DNA of 43,050 nt from Azolla pinnata (taxonomy: Eukaryota > Streptophyta > Polypodiopsida > Salviniales > Salviniaceae), in the NCBI GenBank assembly GCA_037176905.1, contig JBBBWG010030421.1, positions 29,681 through 72,730 of the forward strand. The letters are read 5' to 3'. Position 1 is the stretch's first letter, and each line of letters opens with the position of its first letter. Positions 21,625-32,767 of this stretch are shown here, piece by piece. The translations under genes were made by a program, and so were the position numbers. Under the pieces are notes generated by a model that had not been told where the DNA came from, did not search any database, and saw only the letters and a program-made list of their open reading frames with translations.

Positions 21625-21962
21625 TAAACCCAATTAATTCCGTTAGTATAACGTCGATTCTATTTTGTTTCGAATCGCATCCCACTAATTGGTCCTAGTC
21701 GATTCCCTTACTACACTCGATTCACAAAAGTTGGTAATTCTAGGATCCTATTAATCGATGAACGTGTTAATCGGTTGATCGAGTGTTAATCAATTAACTA
21801 GTTTGATGTTAGTTGTGCTCGCAATTAATTGATTTGGTGTGTTAATTAATTAATTGAACATTAGTTTGTAAGACTAGGCATTAATCAGAAATGTTTAGTT
21901 TTAGTATGCGTTAAAATATAATTTATAATTTTGTTAGGCGTTTTTCTCGTAATCTTCTCTTC
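21625..21962 (+). mobile_element. MITE-like element, copy D, left end missing
   Basis: The same family as the cluster at 8325-9546, in the orientation of copies A and B. Shared blocks in order: AACCCAATTAATTCCGTTAG, CTAATTGGTCCTAGTCGATT, GGTAATTCTAGGATCC, GTTAATCAATTAACTAG, AATTAATTGATTTGGTGT, then the right end GCGTTAAAATATAATTTATA and GTTAGGCGTTTTTC at 21908-21957. The matching left inverted end is not visible upstream, so the copy appears truncated. Confidence 0.65.
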
Positions 21963-22104
21963 CTTTTACCGCGTCGATAAGAGAAGTCATTTTTTGTGAT
22001 CGATGACCTTAGCATATTGAGATTCCACTTGACACATTTTTATTCCTCAAATCATCAAATGCACTTGACTTGAGAAAGCCCTAATTTACGATACCCCAAC
22101 AGTT

Positions 22105-22204
22105 NNNNNNNNNNNNNNNNNNNNNNNNNNNNNNNNNNNNNNNNNNNNNNNNNNNNNNNNNNNNNNNNNNNNNNNNNNNNNNNNNNNNNNNNNNNNNNNN
22201 NNNN
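22105..22204. other. 100-base assembly gap
   Basis: One hundred undetermined bases, the usual placeholder for a gap of unknown size. Sequence to its right begins with unrelated DNA, so the true distance across it is not known. Confidence 0.99.
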
Positions 22205-22379
22205 CAGAGCAAAACATAATGATCATATCGATCAACCAGATTATTAATCGTCCCCCTCTGCATGCAGTTATTGGTCCCGTGGAAACAAGGAGTGCTCCGA
22301 ACAAAACGGAGCAAAGCAGAACAACAGAATAGCCAATTAATCATCCGTGTTTTACATACAGTTTCTGACCCCGTGGAAA

Positions 22380-22510
22380 TAGTGTTCAGAGCAGAACAAA
22401 ACAGAGCAGAGCAGAATAGAACAGAACAGAACAAAACAAAACAAAACAAAACAGAACAGAACAGAACAGAACAGAACAAAACAAAACAAAACAGAACATA
22501 GAACAGAACA
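22380..22510. repeat. (AACAG)n/(AACAA)n pentanucleotide array
   Basis: A run of pentamers alternating between AACAG and AACAA, followed at 22545-22592 by a GAA/AGAAGA run. It ends just left of the duplicated ADA1 block. Confidence 0.9.
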
Positions 22511-22627
22511 TGAGTCAGAAATAAGCCAAAAAATAGAGATACGAAGAAGAAAGAAGAAGAAAGAAGAAGAAGAAGAAGAAGAAGAAGAAGACGAAGTCTG
22601 CACAGATTCTGTGGCCTAAACCCTAAA

Positions 22628-23945
22628 CCCTCAGACGCGACCTCCGATGATGACGATGATGATCCCGCCATAGTTGTCGTCTGCATCGCCTAACTCTGCT
22701 GCTGCTGCTGGTGCTGTAAACGCCGCCTTCATCTCTCTCCTTCAGAATTTCCCTACCCACCGCCCCCCGGTAAGTTCTCAGCTCTTTTCGTCTCTTCCCT
22801 TCATATTTTCCCCTCTTTTCGTGTGCAACGACGTTTTTTTTTCTTTGTGTGCTTATCTTTATGCCCGAGGACGCCTACATTCCCCACCCGAAAGCACAGA
22901 CAGTGAAAGGAAAGAACCGAACTCGTTGAGCATGATTTCGTGCTGCTTTTTCTGGGGCCATCGCAGATTATAGAGCTGAAGTATGCAGTATTTGTGAAGA
23001 AAAACCCTGATGTGTGGGGTGATGGTCAACGTTTTCTGCGGAAACTCTTAACGAAAGAACGAAAAAAAATATTAAAGAGAAGAAGAGTCACGATTGAGGA
23101 CCAGAATTTCAGGTACAGATTAGAGCATTTGACACAATTTCTCAAACGGAATACTGCGGAGGGATCATTTGAAAGGTCAAGAGGCTTGGCCAAATCGTGT
23201 AAAAAAACTTAAAGCAAATACCGAAGTGATGATTCAAGGGTCAGTGTAAGGGCAAAGTTGCCAAGTCATGAAGAGAAGCTTAAAATAAATGCCAAAGGGA
23301 AAGTTCAAGGGTCAACCTGAGGGCTGTTATCAAAATCCTAAGCTAAGATTAAAGTGAAAACTAAATGTTCTAGATATGTGCATTTTGCTAATGCAGAATC
23401 TTATTATGGTGGGGCTCCACATACAGCTATGTTGGTTAGCTATTGTGGCCACATGCGCTATCTCTTCATCATCATTATCACCATTGCAATACCTATATCT
23501 AATTTTTCCGTGTAGTACTAAAATAGAGAAAGCTTTTCGAGCTAATTGCAATCAACAGTGATGCATAGAGCTTCTTCTTCTTCCCGCACGAGATGGAGAG
23601 GATCAATGTGCAATGGATCAAGGATAATAGAATGAAGCAAGTAGGGGTCGAGAAATCAAAATGTCACCTTTCGCATTTCAGAAATTTCTGAGTTCAGAAT
23701 GGAGTACTAGTAATGAGCTTGACAAACTTGTGGGGAAGACTATCAGTGAAGAGAATGCAAGCTTCTATCATAAGTTTTTCAGAGCTATTTTTAACTACGT
23801 AGTAAATGATAATCAAATTAGTGCCTGTGAAGACTACCCAACAAACACTTAAGCCTCCTTTGCTATCGTATTCCCCTTGTGTCATGGACAATGAAACTAC
23901 CACCCATTATGCCTCATTGTCGACATTGTAGAATGGCGATTTAGA
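22628..23945 (+). pseudogene. Decayed partial duplicate of the ADA1/HFI1-like gene
   Basis: This block aligns in the same order and strand with 31815-33210 of the intact gene. Shared landmarks: GACCTCCGATGAT (22639 and 31819); a donor GTAAGT after the first exon (22770; 32029); GAGAGTGAAAGGAAGGAACC-like sequence (22899; 32158); GCTGAAGTATRCAGT (22976; 32232); CAAGGGTCAA; TTATGGTGGRGCTC; and the coding start GAGATGGAGMGGATCAATGT (23591; 32856). The coding match stops inside the N-terminal domain, near GCCTCATTGTCGACATTGTAG. The reading frame is broken: near 23690 the residues after the SHFRNF match run into a TGA (23688-23690), a shifted frame then carries the LDKLV..TISEEN block, and there is a further stop near 23851. 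It is therefore a 5'-partial, non-functional copy. It could still act as promoter or leader for CYP59, which begins 320 bases downstream. Confidence 0.85.
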
Positions 23946-24266
23946 AATGACAATGTTGTCCCTGGATTTTTCTATAAAACAAGTTGGATGTTTTTTAAGT
24001 CCATTGCCTTAGAACTGATGCTAAATTTTTCATTAATGATTTATATATGTATATGTCTTCAGTAACTCCCTGATCTCATTACTAAGTATTGTAGGGCCAA
24101 TCTCCAAACAATTTTCTGGTTTTTGTTCTGCGTGATGCTAAAGAGCATTAACTTATGAAGGTTTTTATGCTTTTATGCTTTCCCGGAATGATCATGTTTC
24201 TTATCATTTCCAGGTTAGCATCTGTGTCCAAATAGCTGAAAGTAATCAGATTGAAAGACAGGAATC

Positions 24267-27200
24267 ATGTCTGTACTTCTCAATACAAGCTTGGGGGACA
24301 TTGTTATTGATCTGCATGCAGAGAAGTGTCCTCTTACAGCCAAGAACTTTCTGAAACTTTGCAAGTAAGTTACCGTATAACTGTGCCTTCTCTTTCTACA
24401 GTCAATTTCTATTGCGAGGTACTTATAGACAAACATAAAGTATGCTGCATCATCTTGAGGTGTCAGATGACTTACAAGAACTAGTTAGAAAACTTCTTTA
24501 ATCTCATAATGATGGTTCCTTATGGCAGCTAGCTCTGTGAAAGCTTGATTAATTCTTATAACGAAAATCATTAAACCATTTTCTGAACATCCCATTCTTT
24601 TTTTATCGTTTATTGACACTGAATATTAAAACCTTGATATGGGAATGCTTCTTGTTTATAACTCTCTCGAGTGTTTGTATAGGATAAAATACTACAACAA
24701 TTGTGTATTTCACATGGTCCAGAAAGACTTCATAGTTCAAACTGGTGATCCGACTGGAACTGGAACTGGTGGAGACTCTATCTACAAGTAAGTTGGATGG
24801 CATCTATATGTCTTTTTTATTGTGATTTTTTTATTTGTGACCACAATCAATTATTTGACGAGGTTGTAGGTTTTTGTATGGAGACCAAGCAAGATTTTTT
24901 AGTGATGAGATTCACCCAGATCTAAAGCATGATACTCTTGGTGTGGTTGCAATGGCAAGCGCAGGGGAAAATCTAAATGCTTCCCAAGTAAGTCAAAACT
25001 GTGTTTTCTCCTTAAGAGTATTCTATATCAATGCTTTAAAGATCTCTACAGGAAGTAGCATGATTGGAGTATTGTGACCTTAACGCATGTAATATGTGAG
25101 CATTGTTTCTTCAAGTCTCAAGGAAGTGCATTGATAAATCTCACCATGTGCAATATTACTTCTTGTGTTGTGCAGTTCTATATTACAACCCGTGCAGATC
25201 TTGACTATCTAGATGGAAAACATACGGTATGTGATCTCCTGTTTCTTAAATATTAGGCTACATTGTCTGTGTAAACTTAACCTTGGACGTTTTTCTTATT
25301 AACACAAAATCTAAATCTGTAATAACAATTCATATTAAAATTTATAGTAAGTCCATCTGAATATGATGATCTCAAGTATGAAACATAGTCTTAGTTGACA
25401 AATGAATATAGTAGTTGATCAACATTATCTCATGGATTAATATTGTAGATATGGATTATTTAAAAATTCAGATATTTGGAGTAGTGGCAGAGGGTGAGAA
25501 AGTTTTGATGAGAATAAATGAAGCATATGTGGATGAGAAGTTCAGGCCATTTAAAAATATCAGGTATGCACATGTTCTGCGTGATGATTATGTACATGTA
25601 TAGGGGACCATATTGATTCAGAAAAATCATTTTTTTTGGATATTGATTGAGCAGAATAAAGCATACATACATTCTAGATGATCCATTTGAGGATCCTGTA
25701 CAACTTGCAGATTTGATTCCTGACAGTTCACCTGTACTAAAGCCCCCAGCCGAGGTAAGTGTGTTAGTTCACTTTTATAAGATGAATTTCTGCTGACTCT
25801 TTAATATCTACTGATCAGCGTTTACAATCATATCCACTGATAAATGATGGTTATCTACTGAAGCTGAATTCATGTCAGCTCCAGTTGTTGTCACGGCTTT
25901 TTCTAGAGAAGGCAGAATTAGAAGACAGCAAAGAAGATGTCTTTTCTTTAATGTTCTAGAGTATCATTGTAGGCAATATTGACCGTCCATTTTGGATACT
26001 ATCCCCTGTAATCTTGAAATGGGATTCACAACTTGTATGCCCTGTTTGGATAATTGCTTTTTTTGTATTATCTGCGCTGTTTTTACTCCCCAGTAGCACA
26101 GCGCTGAAGCTTCAGACACTTGTATTCACTCTAGCATTCTCATACCCGAAAAACACTCAAGGCGTTCATGTATTTATGGTATGATTCCTTATGAGTAGTA
26201 GTACAGGTTTATGCAGCATAGGAAAAATGCTTATTATGTTATCAGAATATCACTTGGAATATAGTTTTAGTAAGAACTAGCGGATGGGGTTATGGGACAC
26301 AAAATTTTGTTCCCTGTTATAACATTGCAACTTCATCTAATACAAACATTCTCACTGATCATAATTGTCTTCCCAACTCTGGAGTACCCTACACCCTAAA
26401 CCCTAAACTTAGAAGGGAAAAGAGGATAGAATATAGGAGCTGAAAGTTACTATTACTTATGACAATGCAGTGTTGGAATTATGTCATTTTGAAAGGTTTT
26501 TTTGAGAGAATTTGTCGTGGAACTCCGAAAACCTACAAGTTTCAACATTGTAAACTTCAACAGATTTGGAAGTATTACTGTACTTTAACTAGTGTTGATT
26601 ATTTTGTTTCAGGGTGAAGAAGTAAGGCTTGAAGATGATTGGGTGCCCATGGATGAACAGTTAAATGCAGAGGAGTTAGAAAGGTCCCTAAGACAAAAGG
26701 AAGCACACTCTCGGGCAGTTGTTCTTGAAATGGTAAGGATTTTTGTGCTACATATCTTTGAGAAAGAGGAATAAGAGGTATATATAATATTAGATTTGAT
26801 GGCTTAGGTTGGAGATATTCCAGAAGCTGAAATCAAGCCACCAGAAAATGTGCTTTTTGTATGCAAGCTAAATCCAGTAACACAGGTACTACTTGAGGAA
26901 GTCAGATACTCTAGCATCAATAAAATGAACCCTTTTCACATTTCTGTAGACTGTCATCAAATGAAATTCTGAAATGTAAACAACAAATGGTTCTGCAGGA
27001 GGAGGATTTAGAAGTTATTTTCTCTCGCTTTGGCAAAGTCGTATCGTAAGCACACTGACCCTTTTCTGTTAACACCAAATCTCTTAGATATCCTCTTTAT
27101 AACTGGTTAATCATTTTCAACTGTAATCTTCTGAACCAAGCAGAGCCGATATAATCAGAGATTACAAAACTGGTGACAGTTTATGTTATGCTTTCATTGG

Positions 27201-28991
27201 TGAGTAATAAATGATAGCCCCTAGAAGTTTTGCTTTAATTACCAAGATATCCCTCCATCTTTCAAATCTACCAAACTGCCTTTGCCTTAAAAAAATCACT
27301 TTAAAATAATCATACGCTCGAAAATACAAGCATTATTTATTGAAATATCCTGAAAACGTAAACTTAATTACCATAATGCCACTACATACAGATTTTGATG
27401 AACTAGAATACCCCCTTAACTCCAACCCTATTCATAGCCCAAGCTCTAACCGTAAGTGCCTGAGCCTAACCCGAATCTTAGCCCTAACCTTGACCTAGCC
27501 CAAGCTCTAACCCCAACCATAACCCTAGTCCAAGCTCTAATCCCAACCCTAATTCTAACCCTAGCTCTACTTAGGCTGGAACTAACCAATCATCACCATC
27601 ACGTTCAAGAAAAAATTTATATTTAACGGTATTTTGGTAAACATGCCATGTATATTTGAGTGTATAATTAGTTTATAATGTGTGTTTTTATTTTGGTAGG
27701 GGTAGCCTGGTAAATTTTGAACTTAAAAGGGGCATTTTGGTAAATAGCCGAACTTCTTGGGGTATTTTGGTACTTCCCTAAATAGTATTCCCAAGTTTTA
27801 TAATGAAACATATGAGACGGAATGTTGATTGCAGATTTTGAGACGCAAGAAGCGTGTGCGAGCGCTTATTTCAAGGTGACTACTTCTTGTGCTCATTTCT
27901 AAAGGCCCGCGGTTATGTATGTATGTCAGAGTAATTATTGGACAAGCTGAGAATGCGTTTTGTATTATTTACTTCGTTTTCTCGCAGATGAACAATGTCC
28001 TGATTGATGATCGACGGATCCATGTTGATTTTAGTCAAAGTGTTTCTCAGCTATGGACAAGATACCGGAGGTTCGGCAAGAGGGACAGAGATGATGGTGG
28101 AGGTTTGTATTGTGTAATGCATGGAGCATTTATTCTTGTCCTTTTAATGACTTATGCAACCATGATCTATGCACTTGTTGGTAGGTGTTAGTTATATTCC
28201 CAATGCTAAGGGCCGTGGTTGTTTCAAATGTGGAGAAATGGGTCATGTAGCAAGGGAGTGTACAAATGATGGTAAGAATGGGGAGGCTATACAAGAGAAA
28301 CCTAAATATGAACTGAAAGACAGAAGTGGTCAGCATGGGGGAACTGGGAAAAAGTATACCTCTTCCCATAGCCATTTACTTTGAAGTTTACGTTAAGAGA
28401 GTTGTATGTTTGACATATTGACAGCTAACAAAGTTTTTTCCCCACAGATACGATATGGTATTTGAACATGCATCACCCGAAAGGAAGAAACATTCTGCAG
28501 AAGAAGTTAAGTCACATTCTTCACATCGATCAAGGAAGAATGTAGAAGATTCACACAGAAGGGAGCATAGTCAGCGGGACAGAGAAGGAAAGCATATGAG
28601 CGATGAGAAGTCTAGGGAATACAAGGGAAGAAGTGATGAGAAGCAGTCAGATGTGGATGGTAGAAGTTCTCATGATGTAAAAGGTAAGCGGGATGAGAGG
28701 CATTCAAGGCATGGTCGAGAAACTTCACCTGATTATAGACATCGTGACAAGCATGGCAGAATAGATGATCATAGATCTGTTAAGGACTATAATAGATCAG
28801 ATCACCATTCTGATCGAGATCGGGATAAGGATCGTGATAGAGATAATCGCCATTCACATCGGCTTACTGAAAGAGAGCATGGAAGGAGAAGTAGGCATGA
28901 AAATTCTCCAGAGAGGAGGCCTTCAAGGAAAGAAAAAGGGTCCATCAAAGATGAAGAATACAAACGGCGTAGAACTGAGGAGTCTGACTAA
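24267..28991 (+). CDS. CYP59: CYP59-like multidomain cyclophilin: PPIase + RRM + CCHC zinc knuckle + RS/RD tail (fourteen exons)
   Basis: In Arabidopsis, CYP59 binds nascent RNA and the C-terminal domain of RNA polymerase II in the nucleus. Exons 24267-24364, 24683-24787, 24870-24987, 25176-25226, 25472-25563, 25655-25754, 26613-26732, 26808-26885, 26999-27045, 27144-27199, 27835-27875, 27988-28102, 28185-28353 and 28448-28991 join in frame to 577 residues; the Arabidopsis protein is about 506. The cyclophilin domain covers about 1-160 ([58 protein letters not shown]). [11 protein letters not shown] follows. RRM about 242-320: RNP2 LFVCKL at 244-249, RNP1 [10 protein letters not shown] at 281-290. 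Zinc knuckle C353-C356-H361-C366 ([15 protein letters not shown]). The tail, about 400-577, is rich in RS, RD and RE. The usual cyclophilin catalytic Arg after His (FHR) is Met (FHM), as in other divergent CYP59/PPIL4 members. An AG at 24213-24214 suggests a 5' untranslated intron ends just before the start codon. Confidence 0.95.
27218..27778. mobile_element. Inverted-repeat element in CYP59 intron 10, CCCTAA-rich interior
   Basis: About 560 bases inside intron 10 (27200-27834). The left side reads CCCCTAGAAGTTTTGCTTTA then ATTACCAAGATATCCC. The reverse complement of the right side reads CCCCAAGAAGTTCGGCTATT then TACCAAAATGCCCC, an imperfect inverted repeat of about 40 bases or more. The interior 27415-27570 is a run of degenerate CCCTAACC/CCCAAGCTCTAA units. 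No coding capacity. Ends of the type TTACCAAAATACCCC occur on several plant MITE families; I cannot assign a superfamily. It differs from the family at 8325-9546 in its interior, although both share an ATTACCAAA end motif. Confidence 0.55.
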
Positions 28992-31140
28992 ACTGCATTG
29001 CAATGCCTGGAAACAAAATATATGTGGTTGGATTGTCTACCAGTCTTTGAGATGCCTGCATGTAGTGTCATTGGTCCAAATATTGTACCAGATCAGAGGT
29101 AGCAGATCTATACCATGTGTCAGTCCTGTGTGACTACTTAGCTGCCTCATTTTTGCATTCTGCTGCAATGGAGAGCTGCTGTGTGCAAAGGCAAACCATG
29201 CCATACACAAGTCAGTTTCGTTTATTTCTGTTGTTCCTCTGGGCTACTGTATACAATCCCAAATTTATAAATGGGTTCTTTCTCTGTTCAGTAGATGTCG
29301 TTATCCATTTATTTGCAAAGCTATAATGTCTTCTTGATGATGATGGAAGGAGATATATATATATAAAGCTGATGATGCATCAGAGGGGTTAGCCAGTTTG
29401 TTCATAGTGATAAAACAGATGCTCTTAGGCCTCCTTTGAGTCTAGCATTAACCATGATGCGCACAATGCCTTCATCGAGGTAGGTGGAGCAAGAAATTTT
29501 GTAGGTTGGAGACCGAGTCAGGAAGGTAAATATGATATCAAGTTGTTCTCTGTTAGACAAATGAAGCTGTGTTTGCCAATAGAAATCTAGAGATTATATG
29601 CTTTGCTATTCATCATCACGTTTATTGTTGTGGTTGTATTATTGATGAGATTTGTAGCAGTTCCCTACTAAACTTGTTTACAGGAGTGTATTGCGGAGCC
29701 GTTCCTTATTCTTTCCGTCTGCGAGGAAGTTGGTAATCTACCCATCTGAACAGTGGGGGGATTGGGCCTGTCAAGAGCAGCCAGCGTGTTCTTCCAATAT
29801 CATCAGTCGGTTTCTACGATCGTACTACGAATCTGGTAACATGTATGATTGATGTTAATCTTTGTTTTGGTTTCATTCATTCCGAGGATCGAATTGGGTT
29901 TGAAGTATTACAATCTTTGCAGTCATGGTGCGTTCAACACAGTAATGAGTCTTTTATGAACAAGAAGAACGTTCATTTATGACTTGTTATATTAAAGAAT
30001 CAGATCTTCTAAGCCTCAGGAGCTTGTATATCCCCCTGCATTTTTGTTTTTAGAAATCGAACCATCTCTCTCAGTATTTCAGAGTCTTTGGGGTAGCATG
30101 AAATGCTTGCAAGGGGAAGCCTTTGTAAATTGTATGATGAACAGCAATGGCTTGTGGCTTTGCTCTTCTATGGATGAAAAAAGGATCTAGATCTGATGAA
30201 AGAAAATCGATGAGGCAACAAGCATCAGAATGCTTCTTTCCGAGCGATGTATTTTTGATAGAATGAGAATGTGTGCTAATGCTTGATCAAAAGCTAATGG
30301 AAAGTGCCTACTTTCGGAACGTATGCTGGCGTGTGTACGCAAGTGTTTTTTATATCATCGTGCTTTTGTCGTACATCGCTCGTGTATTGTAGATGCAATG
30401 CAAATAGTGAGCCGAGTATCGGCAGCTCCGAAACGAAGATTAGATTTTGCAGAGTGTTAAAATTGGATCTTGAGAGCCACATTCATAATAAAGTGAAGTT
30501 CTTGATTGCTTTGATGATGATGTGAGAGGCTTGAAGGGGGGGGTATGAAGCTTACACCTACCATAAGAAAATTTAAGCAAATCTGGCAAGAGCTCGGCTC
30601 GATGTATTTTTCCCCAGGGTAACTGGATCTGGTGTGTCGAGCTCGATTCTGATTCCATCAGCTTTGGATGTGTCCCCAACACAAGAAACTCTGTCTGAAT
30701 TCCTCGGGAAAGTCTATCCACCGTGATCATACCGATGGTCTTGCATAGAACCGAGGTCGAGTCTCTTTTTTGTAGGCATATGCCGAGTGTTGTTCGGATT
30801 GCAAGAAGCTTGAGCAAATTGATCATCATAAGCAAAAGTCGAACCCAAGCTTGAGCAGCTTGATCGAATCTAGCTCGATCCCCAGCCGGAGCAACTCGAT
30901 CAAATCCCGCATCAACTCGAATCGTGTTCTGTCACTACTACCCTTGTGTTCCAGCAATGCAGGGAAGCTCGATCGAGGTCAAGCAGCTAGAGCCGGATTT
31001 GCCGCAATCCACTCGAGCCCATCCTTTGCCCACAACCTAGAATTGTGTTCCAACAGTAAGGGCTTGATCGAATCTGGGCCTGAAAGCGGCTTGACCTGGG
31101 CTAGGGTTTGTATGTCTGAGATGAAAGGGTTTCTCTTCTT
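28992..31140. other. Region between CYP59 and the ADA1-like gene, no gene recognised
   Basis: The first few hundred bases are probably CYP59 3' untranslated sequence. I see no conserved frame. A short (TA)n lies near 29351-29364, and the stretch from about 30590 to 31100 repeats loose motifs such as GAGCTCGATC, CTTGATCGAATCT and AACTCGATCAAAT. Confidence 0.55.
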
Positions 31141-31230
31141 CTAGCATTGATCGATTCTGGCATCTTCATCATCTTGATTGTCCTCCTCCTCCTCCTCATC
31201 ATCATCACTTCTTCTTCTTCTTCTTCTTCT

Positions 31231-31740
31231 GGTTTGCTCCAGATTTTTGTGTTTTTTGTTTTTCCCGATTTACAGAAGATTGATTTCGGCATCTTGATCA
31301 TCGTCGTCAGCACCACCATGAGCACCACCATCACCACCATCTTCTTCTGCTTCTTCTGGTTTGCTCCAGATTTTTGTGTTTTTTTTTTGTTTTCCCGATT
31401 TACAGAAGATCGATTTCGGCATCTTGATCATCGTCAGCACCACCGTCAGCACCATCTTCTTCTTCTTCTTCTTCTTCAGGTTTGCTCCAGATTTTTATGT
31501 TTTTTTGTTTTCTCGATTTACAGAAGATCAATTTCGGCATCTTGATCATCATCAGCACCACCACCATCAGCACCACCATCTTCATAATCATCATCAGCAC
31601 CACCATCATCACCATCACCATCATCATCATCATCATCATCATCACCTTCATCATCATCTCCATCTCCATCTCCATCTCCATCTCCATCTTCATCTTCACC
31701 ATCATCATCTCCATCAGTTCTGGGTTTTTTGCTCCAAAAT
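31231..31740. repeat. Tandem repeat of about 125 bases upstream of the ADA1-like gene
   Basis: GGTTTGCTCCAGATTTTTGT starts units at 31231, 31358 and 31479, and a diverged unit begins near 31722. Each unit contains TTTACAGAAGATYGATTTCG and GGCATCTTGATCATC, followed by CACCACCATCAGC-type triplets and a (TTC)n run. The triplet part of the last unit has expanded into a CATCAT/CTCCAT array at about 31590-31700. The array lies immediately before the probable transcription start of the ADA1-like gene. Confidence 0.88.
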
Positions 31741-31814
31741 TTCAGTGTTTCTTTTCTTTTTGGGCTTTTTAATAAGCCCAAATAAATAAATAAATAAGCC
31801 AATTTTTCTGCCTG

Positions 31815-32767
31815 ATGAGACCTCCGATGATCCGCCATAGCCATCTCCATCGCCGAGCTCTGCTACAGTCCAGCGCCATTCTTCCCACGAATTTCTCTGC
31901 CCCAGCCCGCTTCCCCGCCGCGATGGAACTCGCCTTCGCCCCCGCCCCTGCCCTTCGTCTTCGTCTCCATCGATTTCCTCACTGAAGCAGACGACGACGC
32001 CTCCCCTCTTTTTGCTTCGGCCTTCAGTAAGTGCTCCTCTAAGCTCAGTTACAGTTGCTCCTTGCGTTTGCTGTCTCCTGACACCCAGAGAGAGAGAGAG
32101 AGAGAAAAAGGGGGGGAGAAAAAGAAAAAAGAAACGAAACCCTAACGCCCGAAGCGCAGAGAGTGAAAGGAAGGAACCGATCTTCGGCAGAATTTGTGCT
32201 GCATTTTTTAGTTCATCACCGGGTTTTGTAGCTGAAGTATACAGTGTAAGTGCAACCGGGTGATGTGGGGCAGAGGGGACGTTCGTCTTCCCAAACCCTA
32301 GAAGGGAGAACTGAATGAGGGTTTGAACAGAAGATTGAAGAGTGGAGTAAAGGGCCGGGATTCGGGGTTTGGACTTACCCTCGAAGGTCAAGTTTAGGGT
32401 TTTTGGGACAACTTTCTCAACGGGGAAAAGCTACAGAAGTAAAACCTCAAGGGTCAAGACTAGGGGTCTCGACCCAATCTTCGAAGAGGAGCTCAAAGTA
32501 GATACTGATGTGAAGATTTCAAGGGTCAAACACAAGTGATTATATCGGAAGCCTGAAAGCTAAGATTTAAGTGAATATCTAGATGGTCAGGCTACGTGCA
32601 TTTTGAAAATGCGGAGATTGGTTATGGTGGAGCTCAGCATATAAGTTTTCCAGGCAGCTAATTTGGTCACGTATGCCAGATCCTCTTCATCGTCATCACC
32701 ATTGCGCTACACCGCTAGCTATGCTTTCCATGTAGTAGTGGTAAACGAGAGAAAGCGTTTCGAGTTA
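31815..32767 (+). promoter_or_regulatory. Probable 5' untranslated region of the ADA1-like gene, with an intron
   Basis: Conservation with the duplicate at 22628-23580 marks this as transcribed leader or promoter. A GTAAGT donor at about 32029 is kept in both copies, as is an AG-rich site before GCTGAAGTATACAGT (32232), which may be the acceptor of a leader intron. The leader carries (GA)n at 32088-32105 and repeated CAAGGGTCAA motifs (about 32448 and 32520). The exact transcription start cannot be read from sequence alone. Confidence 0.5.
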
